From: an uncultured Cloacibacillus sp.
GTDB taxonomy: Bacteria > Synergistota > Synergistia > Synergistales > Synergistaceae
DNA: 12,662 nt
Direction: 5' to 3'
NCBI GenBank assembly: GCA_900544635.1
Contig: UQVV01000030.1
Span: 1-12,662 of the forward strand
The position numbers and the translations under genes were made by a program. This document shows, piece by piece, positions 1 through 7,535 of the stretch; the first letter of the stretch is position 1; each line of letters opens with the position of its first letter. The notes under the pieces are model-generated. The model was not told the origin of the DNA, ran no database searches, and saw only the letters and a list, made by a program, of their open reading frames with translations.

Positions 1-922
<922 letters not shown>

Positions 923-961
923 TTAATTTCATGGCCCTTACTATTAGGCCCAAACTTTGTT

Positions 962-990
962 ATTGTAATCAACGCGGCTTAAATTATCAA
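962..990 (-). promoter_or_regulatory. purA promoter, sigma70 type
   Basis: On the minus strand TTGATA (985-990) and TACAAT (962-967) are separated by exactly 17 bp, matching 5/6 of both consensus hexamers. Transcription would start near 955, giving a leader of about 57 nt. A GCGCGCGC tract (991-998) directly abuts the -35. Just downstream, GGCCC occurs twice 9 nt apart (plus-strand 933-955), reason unknown; no PurR-type palindrome was recognised. Confidence 0.75.
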
Positions 991-997
991 GCGCGCG

Positions 998-1249
998 CTA
1001 AGATATTTTACCTTCACTTAACATGAGCTTCTCTTCGCGCGAGAGCTTTTTTATCGCGGCCTCGCGGCTCATCGCCTCGCTTTTCGACGCGCACTCCTCG
1101 CTGTAGAGCAGCGTCACGGGCCTGCGCCCGCGCGTGTATTTCGCGCCGCGTCCCGCGTTGTGCGCCGCGAGCCGTTTTTCTATGTCGTTGGTCCAGCCCG
1201 TGTAGAGCGTGCCGTCGGCGCAGAGCAGTATGTAGGCGCAGGGGGTCAT
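998..1249 (-). CDS. GIY-YIG endonuclease domain protein (UPF0213 / YhbQ-like)
   Basis: This is an 83-residue single-domain protein. The N-terminus [18 protein letters not shown] holds the GIY-YIG-type signature (Tyr...Tyr-x-Gly), followed by KRLAAHN with the conserved Arg-x-x-x-His. The block [14 protein letters not shown] and the helix [12 protein letters not shown] with the catalytic Glu match the small YhbQ-like family. Such proteins are structure- or strand-specific DNA nucleases by fold; the physiological role of most is not settled. The chosen start is ATG 1249. A longer reading frame to 1459 exists, but its extra 70 residues are low-complexity Arg/Ala/Leu shadow of the upstream gene. 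The start overlaps the TGA of the preceding gene as ATGA and has no Shine-Dalgarno, so translation is probably coupled. Confidence 0.88.
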   Translation of the reverse strand: MTPCAYILLCADGTLYTGWTNDIEKRLAAHNAGRGAKYTRGRRPVTLLYSEECASKSEAMSREAAIKKLSREEKLMLSEGKIS

Positions 1250-1587
1250 ATCGAAAACGCGCCGGGCGGCTCGGGCGCGAGCTCGTAGTACCAGTGCGGT
1301 ATGAGGCCGAGGCGCAGCAGCAGCGAGAGGAAGTCCCACAGGTCGTCGAGCCCGCGCACGGCGTCGCAGGCCTCGTACACCGCCGAGCCTATCCAGTAGG
1401 AGAGGCCGGTGAACGCCGAGAAGTGCGCGAGAAGCTCGAGCCAGTCGGAGCCGTCCCAATCGCGCACGACGCTGACGTCCGGCGCGTTAAGCTCAAAGGC
1501 CGGCGCGGGCGCGCAGCAGAGCGGCTGGAACGCGAGGGCGAGCGCGAGGATTATCGCTGCGATTTTTCTGCGTTTCGTAAAAATCAT
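1246..1587 (-). CDS. Small secreted hypothetical protein
   Basis: I do not recognise the family. The 113-residue product begins MIFTKRRK, then a hydrophobic stretch ([15 protein letters not shown]), and an Ala-Pro-Ala site near residue 30, together a convincing Sec signal peptide; the CC pair does not fit a lipobox well. The mature part of about 83 residues is rich in Trp, Leu, Asp and Tyr ([27 protein letters not shown]) with no further clear membrane span. ATG 1587 is preceded by GGGAAAG at a short spacing. It lies only 50 bp after glmS and 11 bp beyond the glmS terminator, and its stop overlaps the start of the GIY-YIG gene. It is probably real because of signal peptide, coupling and codon use, but function is unknown. 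Confidence 0.65.
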   Translation of the reverse strand: MIFTKRRKIAAIILALALAFQPLCCAPAPAFELNAPDVSVVRDWDGSDWLELLAHFSAFTGLSYWIGSAVYEACDAVRGLDDLWDFLSLLLRLGLIPHWYYELAPEPPGAFSI

Positions 1588-1598
1588 GGCTTTCCCAT

Positions 1599-1625
1599 AA
1601 AAAGGGGCGGAGCAAAGCCCCGCCC
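1599..1625 (-). terminator. glmS intrinsic terminator
   Basis: Reading the minus strand, GGGCGGGGC pairs with GCTCCGCCC (9 bp including one G-U) around a TTT loop, followed by a C and five T. It begins 13 nt past the glmS stop. The next gene starts 11 nt beyond it. Confidence 0.88.
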
Positions 1626-1637
1626 GCAGGTTTTCGT

Positions 1638-3464
1638 TTATTCCACCGTGACGCTCTTCGCGAGGTTGCGCGGCATGTCTATGTCGCAGCCGCGCTGGCG
1701 CGCGATGTAGTAGGCGAAGAGCTGTAGCGGCACGACCGCGACGAAGGGGAAGAGCTCCGGCTCCGTCTCGGGCGTGAAGATGACGTTCTGCGTGTAGTGG
1801 CCGATTTCGGTATCGCCCTCGGTCGCGAGCGCGATTATCGGCGACTTGCGCGCCATCGACTCCTCGATGTTGGATATGGTTTTCTCCCAGAGGTCGTTCT
1901 TCGGCACGAGCGCGACGACTGGCAGCTCCTTGTCGAGCAGCGCTATCGGGCCGTGCTTCATCTCGCCCGCGGGGTAGGCCTCGGCGTGGAGGTATGAAAT
2001 TTCCTTGAGCTTGAGCGCGCCCTCGAGCGCCGGCGGGTAGGCTATGCCGCGGCCGATGAAGAAGAATCCGCGCGCGTCGGCGAAGTTGCGCGCGAGCGTC
2101 TCTATTTCCTTTTCGCGGTCGAGCATCGCGGCCTGCTTGCCCGGGATATCCATCAGCGCGGAGACGAGGCGGCGCTCCGTGTTCGGGTCAAGCTCTCCGC
2201 GCAGCTTTGCGAGATAGAGTCCGAGCAGCGTCAGTATCGTTATCTGCGCCGTGAAGGTCTTAGTCGCGGCTACGCCTATTTCCGGCCCAGCCGGCGTGAT
2301 GAGCGCGTCGCCGACCTCGCGGTGGATCGTCGAGCCGCGGACGTTCGTGATTACGAGGCACTTCGCGCCGCGCGCCTTAGCGAGACGCGCCGCGTGCAGA
2401 GTGTCCGCCGTCTCGCCGGACTGCGATACGAACACGGCGAGCGTGTCGGGGCCCGACGGGATGTTCCTGTAGCGGTACTCCGAGGCGACCTCCGTGCGGA
2501 TTTCGAAATTGCCGAAGGTCTCCATTATATGCTGCGCGACTATCGTGGCGTAGTGCGACGTGCCGCAGGCTACGAAGTGGATGCGCTTCCACTGCGCGGC
2601 TTCTTCCGGCGTCCATGCAAGCTCACGGCCGAGGTCGACCGCGTCGTCCGCGACGCGGCCCAGCAGCGTGTGCGCGACGACGTCGGGCTGTTCGTGAATT
2701 TCCTTGAGCATGAAGTGCGGGTATTTGCCGCGGTTCGTCATCGCGGCGTCCCAGTCGAGGTGCATCGAGGCCTTCTCGTGCTCGCGACCCGCGAAGTCGA
2801 AGAATTTGCAGCCCTCGCGCGTTATCTGCGCCATTTCGTCGTCGTCCATGAACCATACGTCGTGAGTGAACTCAAGCAGCGCGGTCGGGTCGGAGGCGCA
2901 GAATCCTTCGTTCCCAGCGTGCCCGACGACGAGCGGCGAGCCCTTGCGCGCGACCCAGATTTCGCGCGGCCTGTCGTAGAACATGATGACGAGCGCGAAA
3001 GCGCCGCGGATGCGCGCCGTGAGCTTCACGATGGCCTCCTTCGGGTCTCCGTCGTAGACGTAGCCGAGGTACTGCACCGCGGACTCCGTGTCGGTCTCTG
3101 TGTGGAATTTGATGCCCTTTGATTCGAGCTCGGCGCGGATGTCGCGCGCGTTCTCGATGATGCCGTTGTGGACGAGCACGACGCGGTCGTCGCTCGAGAT
3201 ATGCGGGTGCGCGTTGTTCTCCGTCACGCCGCCGTGCGTCGCCCAGCGCGTGTGGCCTATTCCGATGTCGCCCGTCAGCCCCGCAGCCGCGACCTTCTCC
3301 GCAAGCTGAGCGACGCGCCCGACGGTGCGAAGCTCGGAAATTCTGCCGTCCTTTATAACCGCTATGCCCGCGGAGTCGTAGCCGCGGTACTCATGCTTGG
3401 CGAGCCCTTCGAGAATTATCCTTGTCGTGTCCCTGTCGCCGACGTAACCCATAATTCCGCACAT
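1638..3464 (-). CDS. glmS: Glutamine--fructose-6-phosphate aminotransferase (isomerizing)
   Basis: GlmS makes glucosamine-6-phosphate from fructose-6-phosphate and glutamine, the entry step to UDP-GlcNAc for peptidoglycan and lipopolysaccharide. The 608 residues match the family length (about 609). Cys2, exposed after Met removal, is the N-terminal nucleophile. The glutaminase domain shows HEYRGYDSAG, HTRWATHG (residues 71-78) and HNGIIEN. The first SIS domain has CGTSHYA with Cys300 and Ser303 plus SQSGETADT. The second has GRGIAYPPALEGALKLKEISY and GEMKHGPIALL. The C-terminus DMPRNLAKSVTVE is the canonical closing tail. ATG 3464 follows AAAGGATG at 7 nt. It is monocistronic in appearance, with a promoter upstream and a terminator downstream. 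No glmS ribozyme fits in the short leader. Confidence 0.98.
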   Translation of the reverse strand: MCGIMGYVGDRDTTRIILEGLAKHEYRGYDSAGIAVIKDGRISELRTVGRVAQLAEKVAAAGLTGDIGIGHTRWATHGGVTENNAHPHISSDDRVVLVHNGIIENARDIRAELESKGIKFHTETDTESAVQYLGYVYDGDPKEAIVKLTARIRGAFALVIMFYDRPREIWVARKGSPLVVGHAGNEGFCASDPTALLEFTHDVWFMDDDEMAQITREGCKFFDFAGREHEKASMHLDWDAAMTNRGKYPHFMLKEIHEQPDVVAHTLLGRVADDAVDLGRELAWTPEEAAQWKRIHFVACGTSHYATIVAQHIMETFGNFEIRTEVASEYRYRNIPSGPDTLAVFVSQSGETADTLHAARLAKARGAKCLVITNVRGSTIHREVGDALITPAGPEIGVAATKTFTAQITILTLLGLYLAKLRGELDPNTERRLVSALMDIPGKQAAMLDREKEIETLARNFADARGFFFIGRGIAYPPALEGALKLKEISYLHAEAYPAGEMKHGPIALLDKELPVVALVPKNDLWEKTISNIEESMARKSPIIALATEGDTEIGHYTQNVIFTPETEPELFPFVAVVPLQLFAYYIARQRGCDIDMPRNLAKSVTVE

Positions 3465-3523
3465 ATATGATCATCCTTTCGCTGTCCGCAAAATGGTGGT
3501 TGTCGTGTCAATACCCACGTTAT

Positions 3524-3552
3524 TTTATATCATGTTAACGCGCGGCGCGCAA
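3524..3552 (-). promoter_or_regulatory. Probable glmS promoter
   Basis: On the minus strand TTGCGC (3547-3552) and TATAAA (3524-3529) are spaced by 17 bp. The -35 is weak after its TTG, the -10 is good. A GC-alternating block (3559-3568) lies just upstream. The transcript would start near 3517 with a leader of about 53 nt. A second TTGACA-like hexamer lies closer to the gene but has no partner -10. Confidence 0.5.
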
Positions 3553-3570
3553 TTCCGGGCGCGCGCGGAA

Positions 3571-4590
3571 TCAAAGCCAGCGAAGAGAAGAATATGAGAA
3601 AGAAAGAAAAACTTCCGAAGAGGGGCGCAGCGAGAGGCGGGCCGTATCTTCGGCCGAGAGGCGCGCCTTTACGACGCTGCCCGAAACGTCGGCGGAGAGC
3701 AGCACGGCTCCCGAGGCACGCTCGAGCGTGAGCTGCGAGACGACGCCGCGCAGGACGTTCACATTCTCCGCAAACGGCGGATTTTCATTGGAAACGGTTA
3801 TATCAGACGGGCTGAGCACAGCGGCGCGCGCCGAAGCGCCGGGCCACGCGAAGAGCGCCTGCCCCCCCGCGAAGGGGCGCGTCATGAAGCCGCCCTCGAG
3901 ATGCCAGCCGCCGCGGAAGATGTTCTCCGCGCCCGCGCCCGCGACGCGGCCTCCGTAGAGGCTGACGACGTTCGACGCTATCTCGTAGAGCCACGCGGTG
4001 TCGTGCGTCGATACGATTACCGCCGCGCCGTACTCGCGCGAGGCGCGCACCGCGGCCTCCATCACGAGCTGCGCGCTCGCCTCGTCGACGTTCGCGGTCG
4101 GCTCGTCCAGGAGCAGCGCCTTCGGCCTCAGCGCGAGGCGCGCGGCGAGCGCGACGCGCTGCACCTCGCCGCCCGAAAGCCTGTACCACGGGCGCGAGGC
4201 GAACTCCTCGGGCGCGAGGCCGACCGCTTCGAGGCTCTCGCGCACGCGCGTATCGATGAGCCGCTTCTCCGCGCCGCGCAGCCGCAGGCCGTAGGCGACG
4301 TTCTCAAAGACCGAGCGCTTGAGCAGGTACGACTCCTGGAGCAGATATGTGACCTCGCGCCGAATCTCGCGCTCGCGTCCCGCGGCGGGGCGTCCGTCGA
4401 AAATTATCTCGCCGGATGCCGGAATGAGGAAGGCGAGCACCTTCAGCAGCGTGGACTTGCCGCCGCCGTTCGGCCCGACGACGCCGGTGACGCAGCCCGC
4501 GTCTATGGAAAGCTCCGCGATGTCGAGGTTCGGGCGGCCCTTTTCGTAGCTCTGTCTGAGATTATGGATTTCGTAAAGCGGCGTGCTCAT
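3571..4590 (-). CDS. tupC: Tungstate ABC transporter, ATP-binding protein with C-terminal TOBE-like domain
   Basis: This is the cytoplasmic ATPase that drives TupB. The ABC domain (about 1-230) shows Walker A GPNGGGKST (39-47), a Q-loop LLQES, signature LSGGEVQRVALAARL, Walker B ALLLDEPTANVD and the switch His in VSTHD. After it come about 110 residues; the last 70 (VNVLRGVVSQLTLE through FLSFSYSSLRWL) have the strand pattern of a TOBE/MOP-like domain, which in molybdate and tungstate importers can bind oxyanion and inhibit transport. Molybdate versus tungstate cannot be told from the ATPase itself; the name rests on its TupA/TupB neighbours. ATG 4590 lacks a visible Shine-Dalgarno and sits behind an 8-bp GC hairpin (4606-4628), implying low or coupled translation. 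Confidence 0.9.
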   Translation of the reverse strand: MSTPLYEIHNLRQSYEKGRPNLDIAELSIDAGCVTGVVGPNGGGKSTLLKVLAFLIPASGEIIFDGRPAAGREREIRREVTYLLQESYLLKRSVFENVAYGLRLRGAEKRLIDTRVRESLEAVGLAPEEFASRPWYRLSGGEVQRVALAARLALRPKALLLDEPTANVDEASAQLVMEAAVRASREYGAAVIVSTHDTAWLYEIASNVVSLYGGRVAGAGAENIFRGGWHLEGGFMTRPFAGGQALFAWPGASARAAVLSPSDITVSNENPPFAENVNVLRGVVSQLTLERASGAVLLSADVSGSVVKARLSAEDTARLSLRPSSEVFLSFSYSSLRWL

Positions 4591-4605
4591 GTCGTGAAGC
4601 TGCGG

Positions 4606-4628
4606 GGCGGCGGAAAAAGCCCGCCGCC
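4606..4628 (-). other. Intercistronic hairpin between tupA2 and tupC
   Basis: GGCGGCGG and CCGCCGCC form a perfect 8-bp stem with a 7-nt loop, starting 15 nt past the tupA2 stop and ending 15 nt before the tupC ATG. There is no U-tract after the stem, so it is more likely an RNA-stability or translation-damping element than a terminator. Confidence 0.7.
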
Positions 4629-4643
4629 TCCGCCGCGCGGGAG

Positions 4644-5483
4644 CTATTTCCCGTGCTTCTTATTCCATTCGTCCGAGTTCGGGAAGAAGAGCGGCTCCCC
4701 GTACAGGTCGACCTTGAAGTCCTTGATTATCGTCTGCGCCTCGTCGCCGCAGAGCCAGTCGACGAAGGCCACGACGTCCTTGTTGTTGACGTTCGGGAAG
4801 CGCTTCGGGCTCACTTCGATAGCCGCGATGAGGTTGAGCAGTATCGGATCGCCCTCGACGAGCGGGACGATGTCGATTTTATTTTTCTTCGTGAGGTAGG
4901 TGGCGCGGTCCATCAGCGTGTAGGCTCCGCGGCGGTTCGTGAACTCCGTCGTGTGTCCGTTGCCGAGCTTGCCGAGCGAGAATACCGTGTACCAGGCGTC
5001 CTTTTCGCCGTCGGGCGTGATTCCCGCGGCCTTCCAGACGTTCATCTCGGCGACGTGCGTTCCGGACATGTCGCCGCGGCTGACGAACTCGACGTCGGAG
5101 GCGGCGATTTTCTTAAACGCCTCGGCGGCGGACTTCATTCCCTTGATTCCCGCGGGGTCGTCCTTCGGGCCGAGGATTACGAAGTCGTTGTACATGATGT
5201 CGCGGCGGTTCTGCCCGTAGCCTTCGGCGATGAATTTGTCCTCGAGCGCGCGCGCGTGGACGACGACCATGTCGAAGTCCCCGCCCTTCGCCTTTTCGAG
5301 CGTCGCGCCCGTTCCGGCCTTTTCTATTACGAATTCCGTCCCGGTCTTGGCCTTGAAGGTCTCGGCGAGCAGCGGGATTATGCCGGCGTCGACGGGGCCG
5401 ATGGTGCTCGAGAGCTTTATCGTGCCCGCGAAGGCCGGAGAGCATATCAGAAGAGCGGCGAGAGCTATTGCAAACTTTTTCAT
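4644..5483 (-). CDS. Divergent tungstate/oxyanion-binding periplasmic protein (second TupA paralog)
   Basis: The 279-residue protein starts at ATG 5483 (MKKFAIALAALLICSPAFA, signal peptidase site after AFA); an in-frame GTG nine bases upstream is possible but poorly placed relative to GGTG. It aligns along its whole length with the other binding protein of this operon: EDKFIAEGYG, YNDFVILGPKDDPAGIKG, SRGDMSGTH, GAYTLMDRATYL and the C-terminal PLFFPNSDEW. The expected N-terminal anion site differs: where the paralog has TTTSTDD this one has STIGPVD, so Ile, Gly and Pro replace Thr, Ser and Thr. The ligand may therefore differ from tungstate, for example another oxyanion or a complexed form. 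It lies between permease and ATPase genes, 40 bp after tupB, so it most likely feeds the same channel. It is preceded by an A/T-rich gap that may hold a weak internal promoter. Confidence 0.87.
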   Translation of the reverse strand: MKKFAIALAALLICSPAFAGTIKLSSTIGPVDAGIIPLLAETFKAKTGTEFVIEKAGTGATLEKAKGGDFDMVVVHARALEDKFIAEGYGQNRRDIMYNDFVILGPKDDPAGIKGMKSAAEAFKKIAASDVEFVSRGDMSGTHVAEMNVWKAAGITPDGEKDAWYTVFSLGKLGNGHTTEFTNRRGAYTLMDRATYLTKKNKIDIVPLVEGDPILLNLIAAIEVSPKRFPNVNNKDVVAFVDWLCGDEAQTIIKDFKVDLYGEPLFFPNSDEWNKKHGK

Positions 5484-5523
5484 AAGAAACACACCGTCCG
5501 TAATTTTATATTTTTTTGAAGCT

Positions 5524-6219
5524 TCAGTTCTGGCTCCTGCGGCGCAGGAAGGTCAGCGAAATGTTGAGAAGCAGCGAAATAAGTATGAGGATGACGCCGA
5601 GCGCTATGCCGAGCGCGAATTCGCCCTTGCCCGTCTCGAGCGTTATCGCCGTCGTTATCGTGCGCGTGTGCCATTTGATGTTGCCGCCGAGCATCATCGC
5701 GGAGCCGACCTCGCCGACGATGCGCCCGAAGGCAGTGAGCGCCGCGACGAGTATCATGAAGCGCGCCTCCCAGAGGCTCGTGAGCGCGAGCTTGCCGCCC
5801 GACGCGCCGAGCGTCATGAGAGTCTGGCGCAGCCGGCTGTCGAGCCCTTCGATGGCCGCCGCCGTGTAGGCCGCGACTATCGGAGTGCCGAGTATCACCT
5901 GGCCTATCGCCATGCCGCGTACCGTGAAGAGCAGCTCCCAGTCGCCGAGCGGGCCGCGCCGCGAAATGAATGCGTAGACGAGCAGCCCTATGACGACCGT
6001 CGGAAGCGCAAGCAGCGTGTCCGTCACGGTGCGCACGGCGCGCTTTCCGGGAAAGTCGAAGTATCCGAGCAGAAAGCCCGCGGGAAGGCCGAAGAGCAGG
6101 ACGCCCGCCATCGAGAGCGCCGTGAGCTTGAAGGTGGTCACGACGATGACGGTCGTCTCCTCGTCCATCGTGAGGAGCATTCTGAAGGCCTGTATAAATC
6201 CCTCGGCTATGAAGTCCAT
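5524..6219 (-). CDS. tupB: Tungstate ABC transporter, permease
   Basis: TupB forms the membrane channel, probably as a homodimer, with TupC. The 231 residues match the family size. Hydrophobic spans are seen near residues 25-50 (TTFKLTALSMAGVLLFGLP), 60-85, 95-120, 145-170 and 195-222. The cytoplasmic coupling loop with the EAA-like motif is EARFMILVAALTAFGRIVGE, where the conserved Gly is present. ATG 6219 follows GGAGA at 9 nt. It sits between the two binding-protein genes, an unusual order compared with the common tupA-tupB-tupC. The C-terminus TFLRRRSQN is positively charged and cytoplasmic by expectation. Confidence 0.93.
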   Translation of the reverse strand: MDFIAEGFIQAFRMLLTMDEETTVIVVTTFKLTALSMAGVLLFGLPAGFLLGYFDFPGKRAVRTVTDTLLALPTVVIGLLVYAFISRRGPLGDWELLFTVRGMAIGQVILGTPIVAAYTAAAIEGLDSRLRQTLMTLGASGGKLALTSLWEARFMILVAALTAFGRIVGEVGSAMMLGGNIKWHTRTITTAITLETGKGEFALGIALGVILILISLLLNISLTFLRRRSQN

Positions 6220-6244
6220 GCGCGGCTGTCTCCGGATACGTTAA

Positions 6245-6270
6245 GACGCGCCGCATGTGAGCGGCGCGTC
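6245..6270 (-). other. Intercistronic hairpin between tupA1 and tupB
   Basis: GACGCGCCGC and GCGGCGCGTC form a perfect 10-bp stem with a 6-nt loop, 16 nt after the tupA1 stop. On the minus strand it is followed only by TTAACG, not a U-tract. Such stems after a binding-protein gene commonly protect the upstream message and reduce expression of the permease; that role here is inferred. Confidence 0.75.
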
Positions 6271-6286
6271 AGCAAATTCTGCGATA

Positions 6287-7138
6287 TTACTTCGCGGGGT
6301 CGGCGTCGGGGAAGAAGAGCTGCTTCCCTTCGAGCTTGAAGTTCGCGATGTCCTGCTGGACCTTCGGCGAGGTGATCCACTCGATGTACTTCACCGCAAG
6401 GTCGTGCTTCGCCTCGGGGTGCTTCTCGGGGTTGACCGCCATGACGCTGTACTTGTTGAGAAGCTCGGCGTCGCCCTCGCAGATGATGACGAGGCCCTCG
6501 CGTCCGTCGAGGCCGGCGTCATACTTGATGAAGGTGCCGCGGTCGGTGAGCGCGTAGCCGCCCTGCTCTTCGGCGATGTTGATCGTCTTGAGCATTCCCT
6601 GGCCCGTCTGCACGTACCAAGCGGCCTTGTCGAAGTCCTTCACTCCGGCCTTGTCGAGAAGCTTGAGCTCGGCGGTGTGCGTGCCGGATTTGTCGGCGCG
6701 GCTGACGAGCTTCTGCTGCTTCTCGGCTATCGTCGCTATCGCTTCGATGACGGGCTTGCCCTTGACGCCCGCGGGGTCGTTCGCGGGGCCGATGAGGACG
6801 AAGTCGTTGTACATAACCTTGCGGCGGTCTACGCCGTAGCCCTCGGCCTCGAACTTGTCTTCCTGCGACGGGGCGTGCGTCAGGACGACGTCGACGTCGC
6901 CGTTGCGTCCGAACTCAAGAGCCTTGCCCGTTCCGACCGCGACCCACTGCACGTCGATGCCGGTGTCCTTGAGGCAGATCGGCGCGAGATAGTCGAGCAG
7001 TCCGGTGTCATCGGTGCTCGTCGTCGTCGCCATACGGAGAACGGGCGCCTTGTCGGCCGCGGCCGCGAGCGAGGCGAAAGCCAGCACGCAGACCGCGAGC
7101 AGCAGCGCGATTAAAGAACCTTTTTTGTTGATACGCAT
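6287..7138 (-). CDS. tupA: Tungstate ABC transporter, periplasmic substrate-binding protein
   Basis: TupA captures tungstate outside the inner membrane for TupB/TupC. The 283-residue precursor begins with a signal peptide (MRINKKGSLIALLLAVCVLAF... cleaved after AAAA near residue 28). The mature N-terminus has the family's oxyanion motif RMATTTSTDDTGLL (Thr38-Thr42 region), then VGTGKALEFGRNGDVDVVLTHAP, YNDFVLIGPANDPAGVKG, SRADKSGTH, GGYALTDRGTF, YSVMAVNP and the closing LFFPDADP. All are typical of TupA rather than ModA. ATG 7138 follows an excellent GAGGAGGGG (7148-7156) at 9 nt. It is first in the operon and lies behind a long structured leader, so it is the main target of the regulatory RNA upstream. 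Confidence 0.95.
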   Translation of the reverse strand: MRINKKGSLIALLLAVCVLAFASLAAAADKAPVLRMATTTSTDDTGLLDYLAPICLKDTGIDVQWVAVGTGKALEFGRNGDVDVVLTHAPSQEDKFEAEGYGVDRRKVMYNDFVLIGPANDPAGVKGKPVIEAIATIAEKQQKLVSRADKSGTHTAELKLLDKAGVKDFDKAAWYVQTGQGMLKTINIAEEQGGYALTDRGTFIKYDAGLDGREGLVIICEGDAELLNKYSVMAVNPEKHPEAKHDLAVKYIEWITSPKVQQDIANFKLEGKQLFFPDADPAK

Positions 7139-7147
7139 GGGTATAAA

Positions 7148-7156
7148 CCCCTCCTC
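7148..7156 (-). promoter_or_regulatory. tupA1 ribosome binding site with matching anti-SD upstream
   Basis: The minus strand reads GAGGAGGGG, 9 nt before the ATG. CCCTCC in the leader (7208-7213), directly after RNA element B, is fully complementary to GGAGGG here, so a leader fold can hide the site. Confidence 0.6.
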
Positions 7157-7221
7157 GTGAGATTTATGCTGCGTCTACAGCCTTTATGTATCCGTCACGG
7201 AAAGAAGGGAGGGCGGGTAAG

Positions 7222-7378
7222 GTACGGCCCGCGGCGCAAAGTCCCCTTTCCGCAGTGGGAGACGGCGACGTTTCCATCGCCGCCCTGACGTCCGGCGCTC
7301 ATGGCGCAAGCTTTAGAAGGGCCGGATTCAGGGACGTCGGCGCTCGTTTTTCCGAAAAGCACGAACGAGAGCGCCCGT
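7222..7378 (-). promoter_or_regulatory. Structured leader element B, probable Moco/Tuco-type riboswitch of the tup operon
   Basis: The leader RNA starting near 7379 can form a 10-bp hairpin with a 2-nt bulge (7339-7375) and a pairing of GACGTCC (7331-7337 region) with GGACGTC (about 7287-7293). Next is an 8-bp hairpin capped by a GAAA tetraloop (7263-7282), followed at once by a hairpin GTCTCC...GGGGAC (7241-7263) whose loop side reads CTGCGGAAAG. GNRA-capped stem plus CTCCC...GGAAAGG hairpin, the position before a tungstate operon and the presence of a relative (element A) point to the molybdenum/tungsten cofactor riboswitch class. I could not run a covariance search; the class name is an inference from memory of its features and from context. 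Confidence 0.6.
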
Positions 7379-7385
7379 CGCGGCT

Positions 7386-7416
7386 ATTGTACACTATTTC
7401 GTTCACTTTGTATCAA
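7386..7416 (-). promoter_or_regulatory. Promoter of the tup operon (element B)
   Basis: On the minus strand TTGATA (7411-7416) and TACAAT (7386-7391) are separated by 19 bp. The hexamers are good but the spacing is longer than ideal, as expected for a modest or assisted promoter. The start would fall near 7379, at the foot of the first hairpin of element B. Confidence 0.55.
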
Positions 7417-7499
7417 CGCGGGAAATAAAAAAGAACAATAACCGGGGAAGGACGTTGGGGGCGCCCTCCCGCCGGCGGAGAAAATTGTGTGATCCGCTG

Positions 7500-7535
7500 A
7501 AAAAAGAAAAAGACCGTCCTCTCGAGAGTACGGCC
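7500..7535 (-). terminator. Intrinsic terminator after RNA element A
   Basis: On the minus strand GGCCGT pairs with ACGGTC, then after one mismatch CTC pairs with GAG across a TCGA loop. The stem runs into TTTTTCTTTTTT. It stands about 23 nt after the conserved core of element A and about 84 bp before the second promoter, so it can end a short RNA or act as an attenuator. Confidence 0.88.

Noticed and set aside
998..1459. Longer 153-residue frame for the GIY-YIG gene
   Set aside because: The extra N-terminal 70 residues are Arg/Ala/Leu-rich shadow of the overlapping upstream gene; the family domain starts at the ATG at 1249.
3465..3570. glmS ribozyme in the glmS leader
   Set aside because: The gap is only 106 bp and the predicted leader about 53 nt, too short for the ribozyme, and no ribozyme core was seen.
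3541..3570. Terminator for tupC in the GC-rich stretch after its stop
   Set aside because: An ATTCCG/CGGAAT stem can form but no T-tract follows, so a terminator is not supported; tupC transcripts may run into glmS.
7186..7428. 80-residue plus-strand frame
   Set aside because: Lies antisense to leader element B and its promoter with no ribosome site or protein-like composition.
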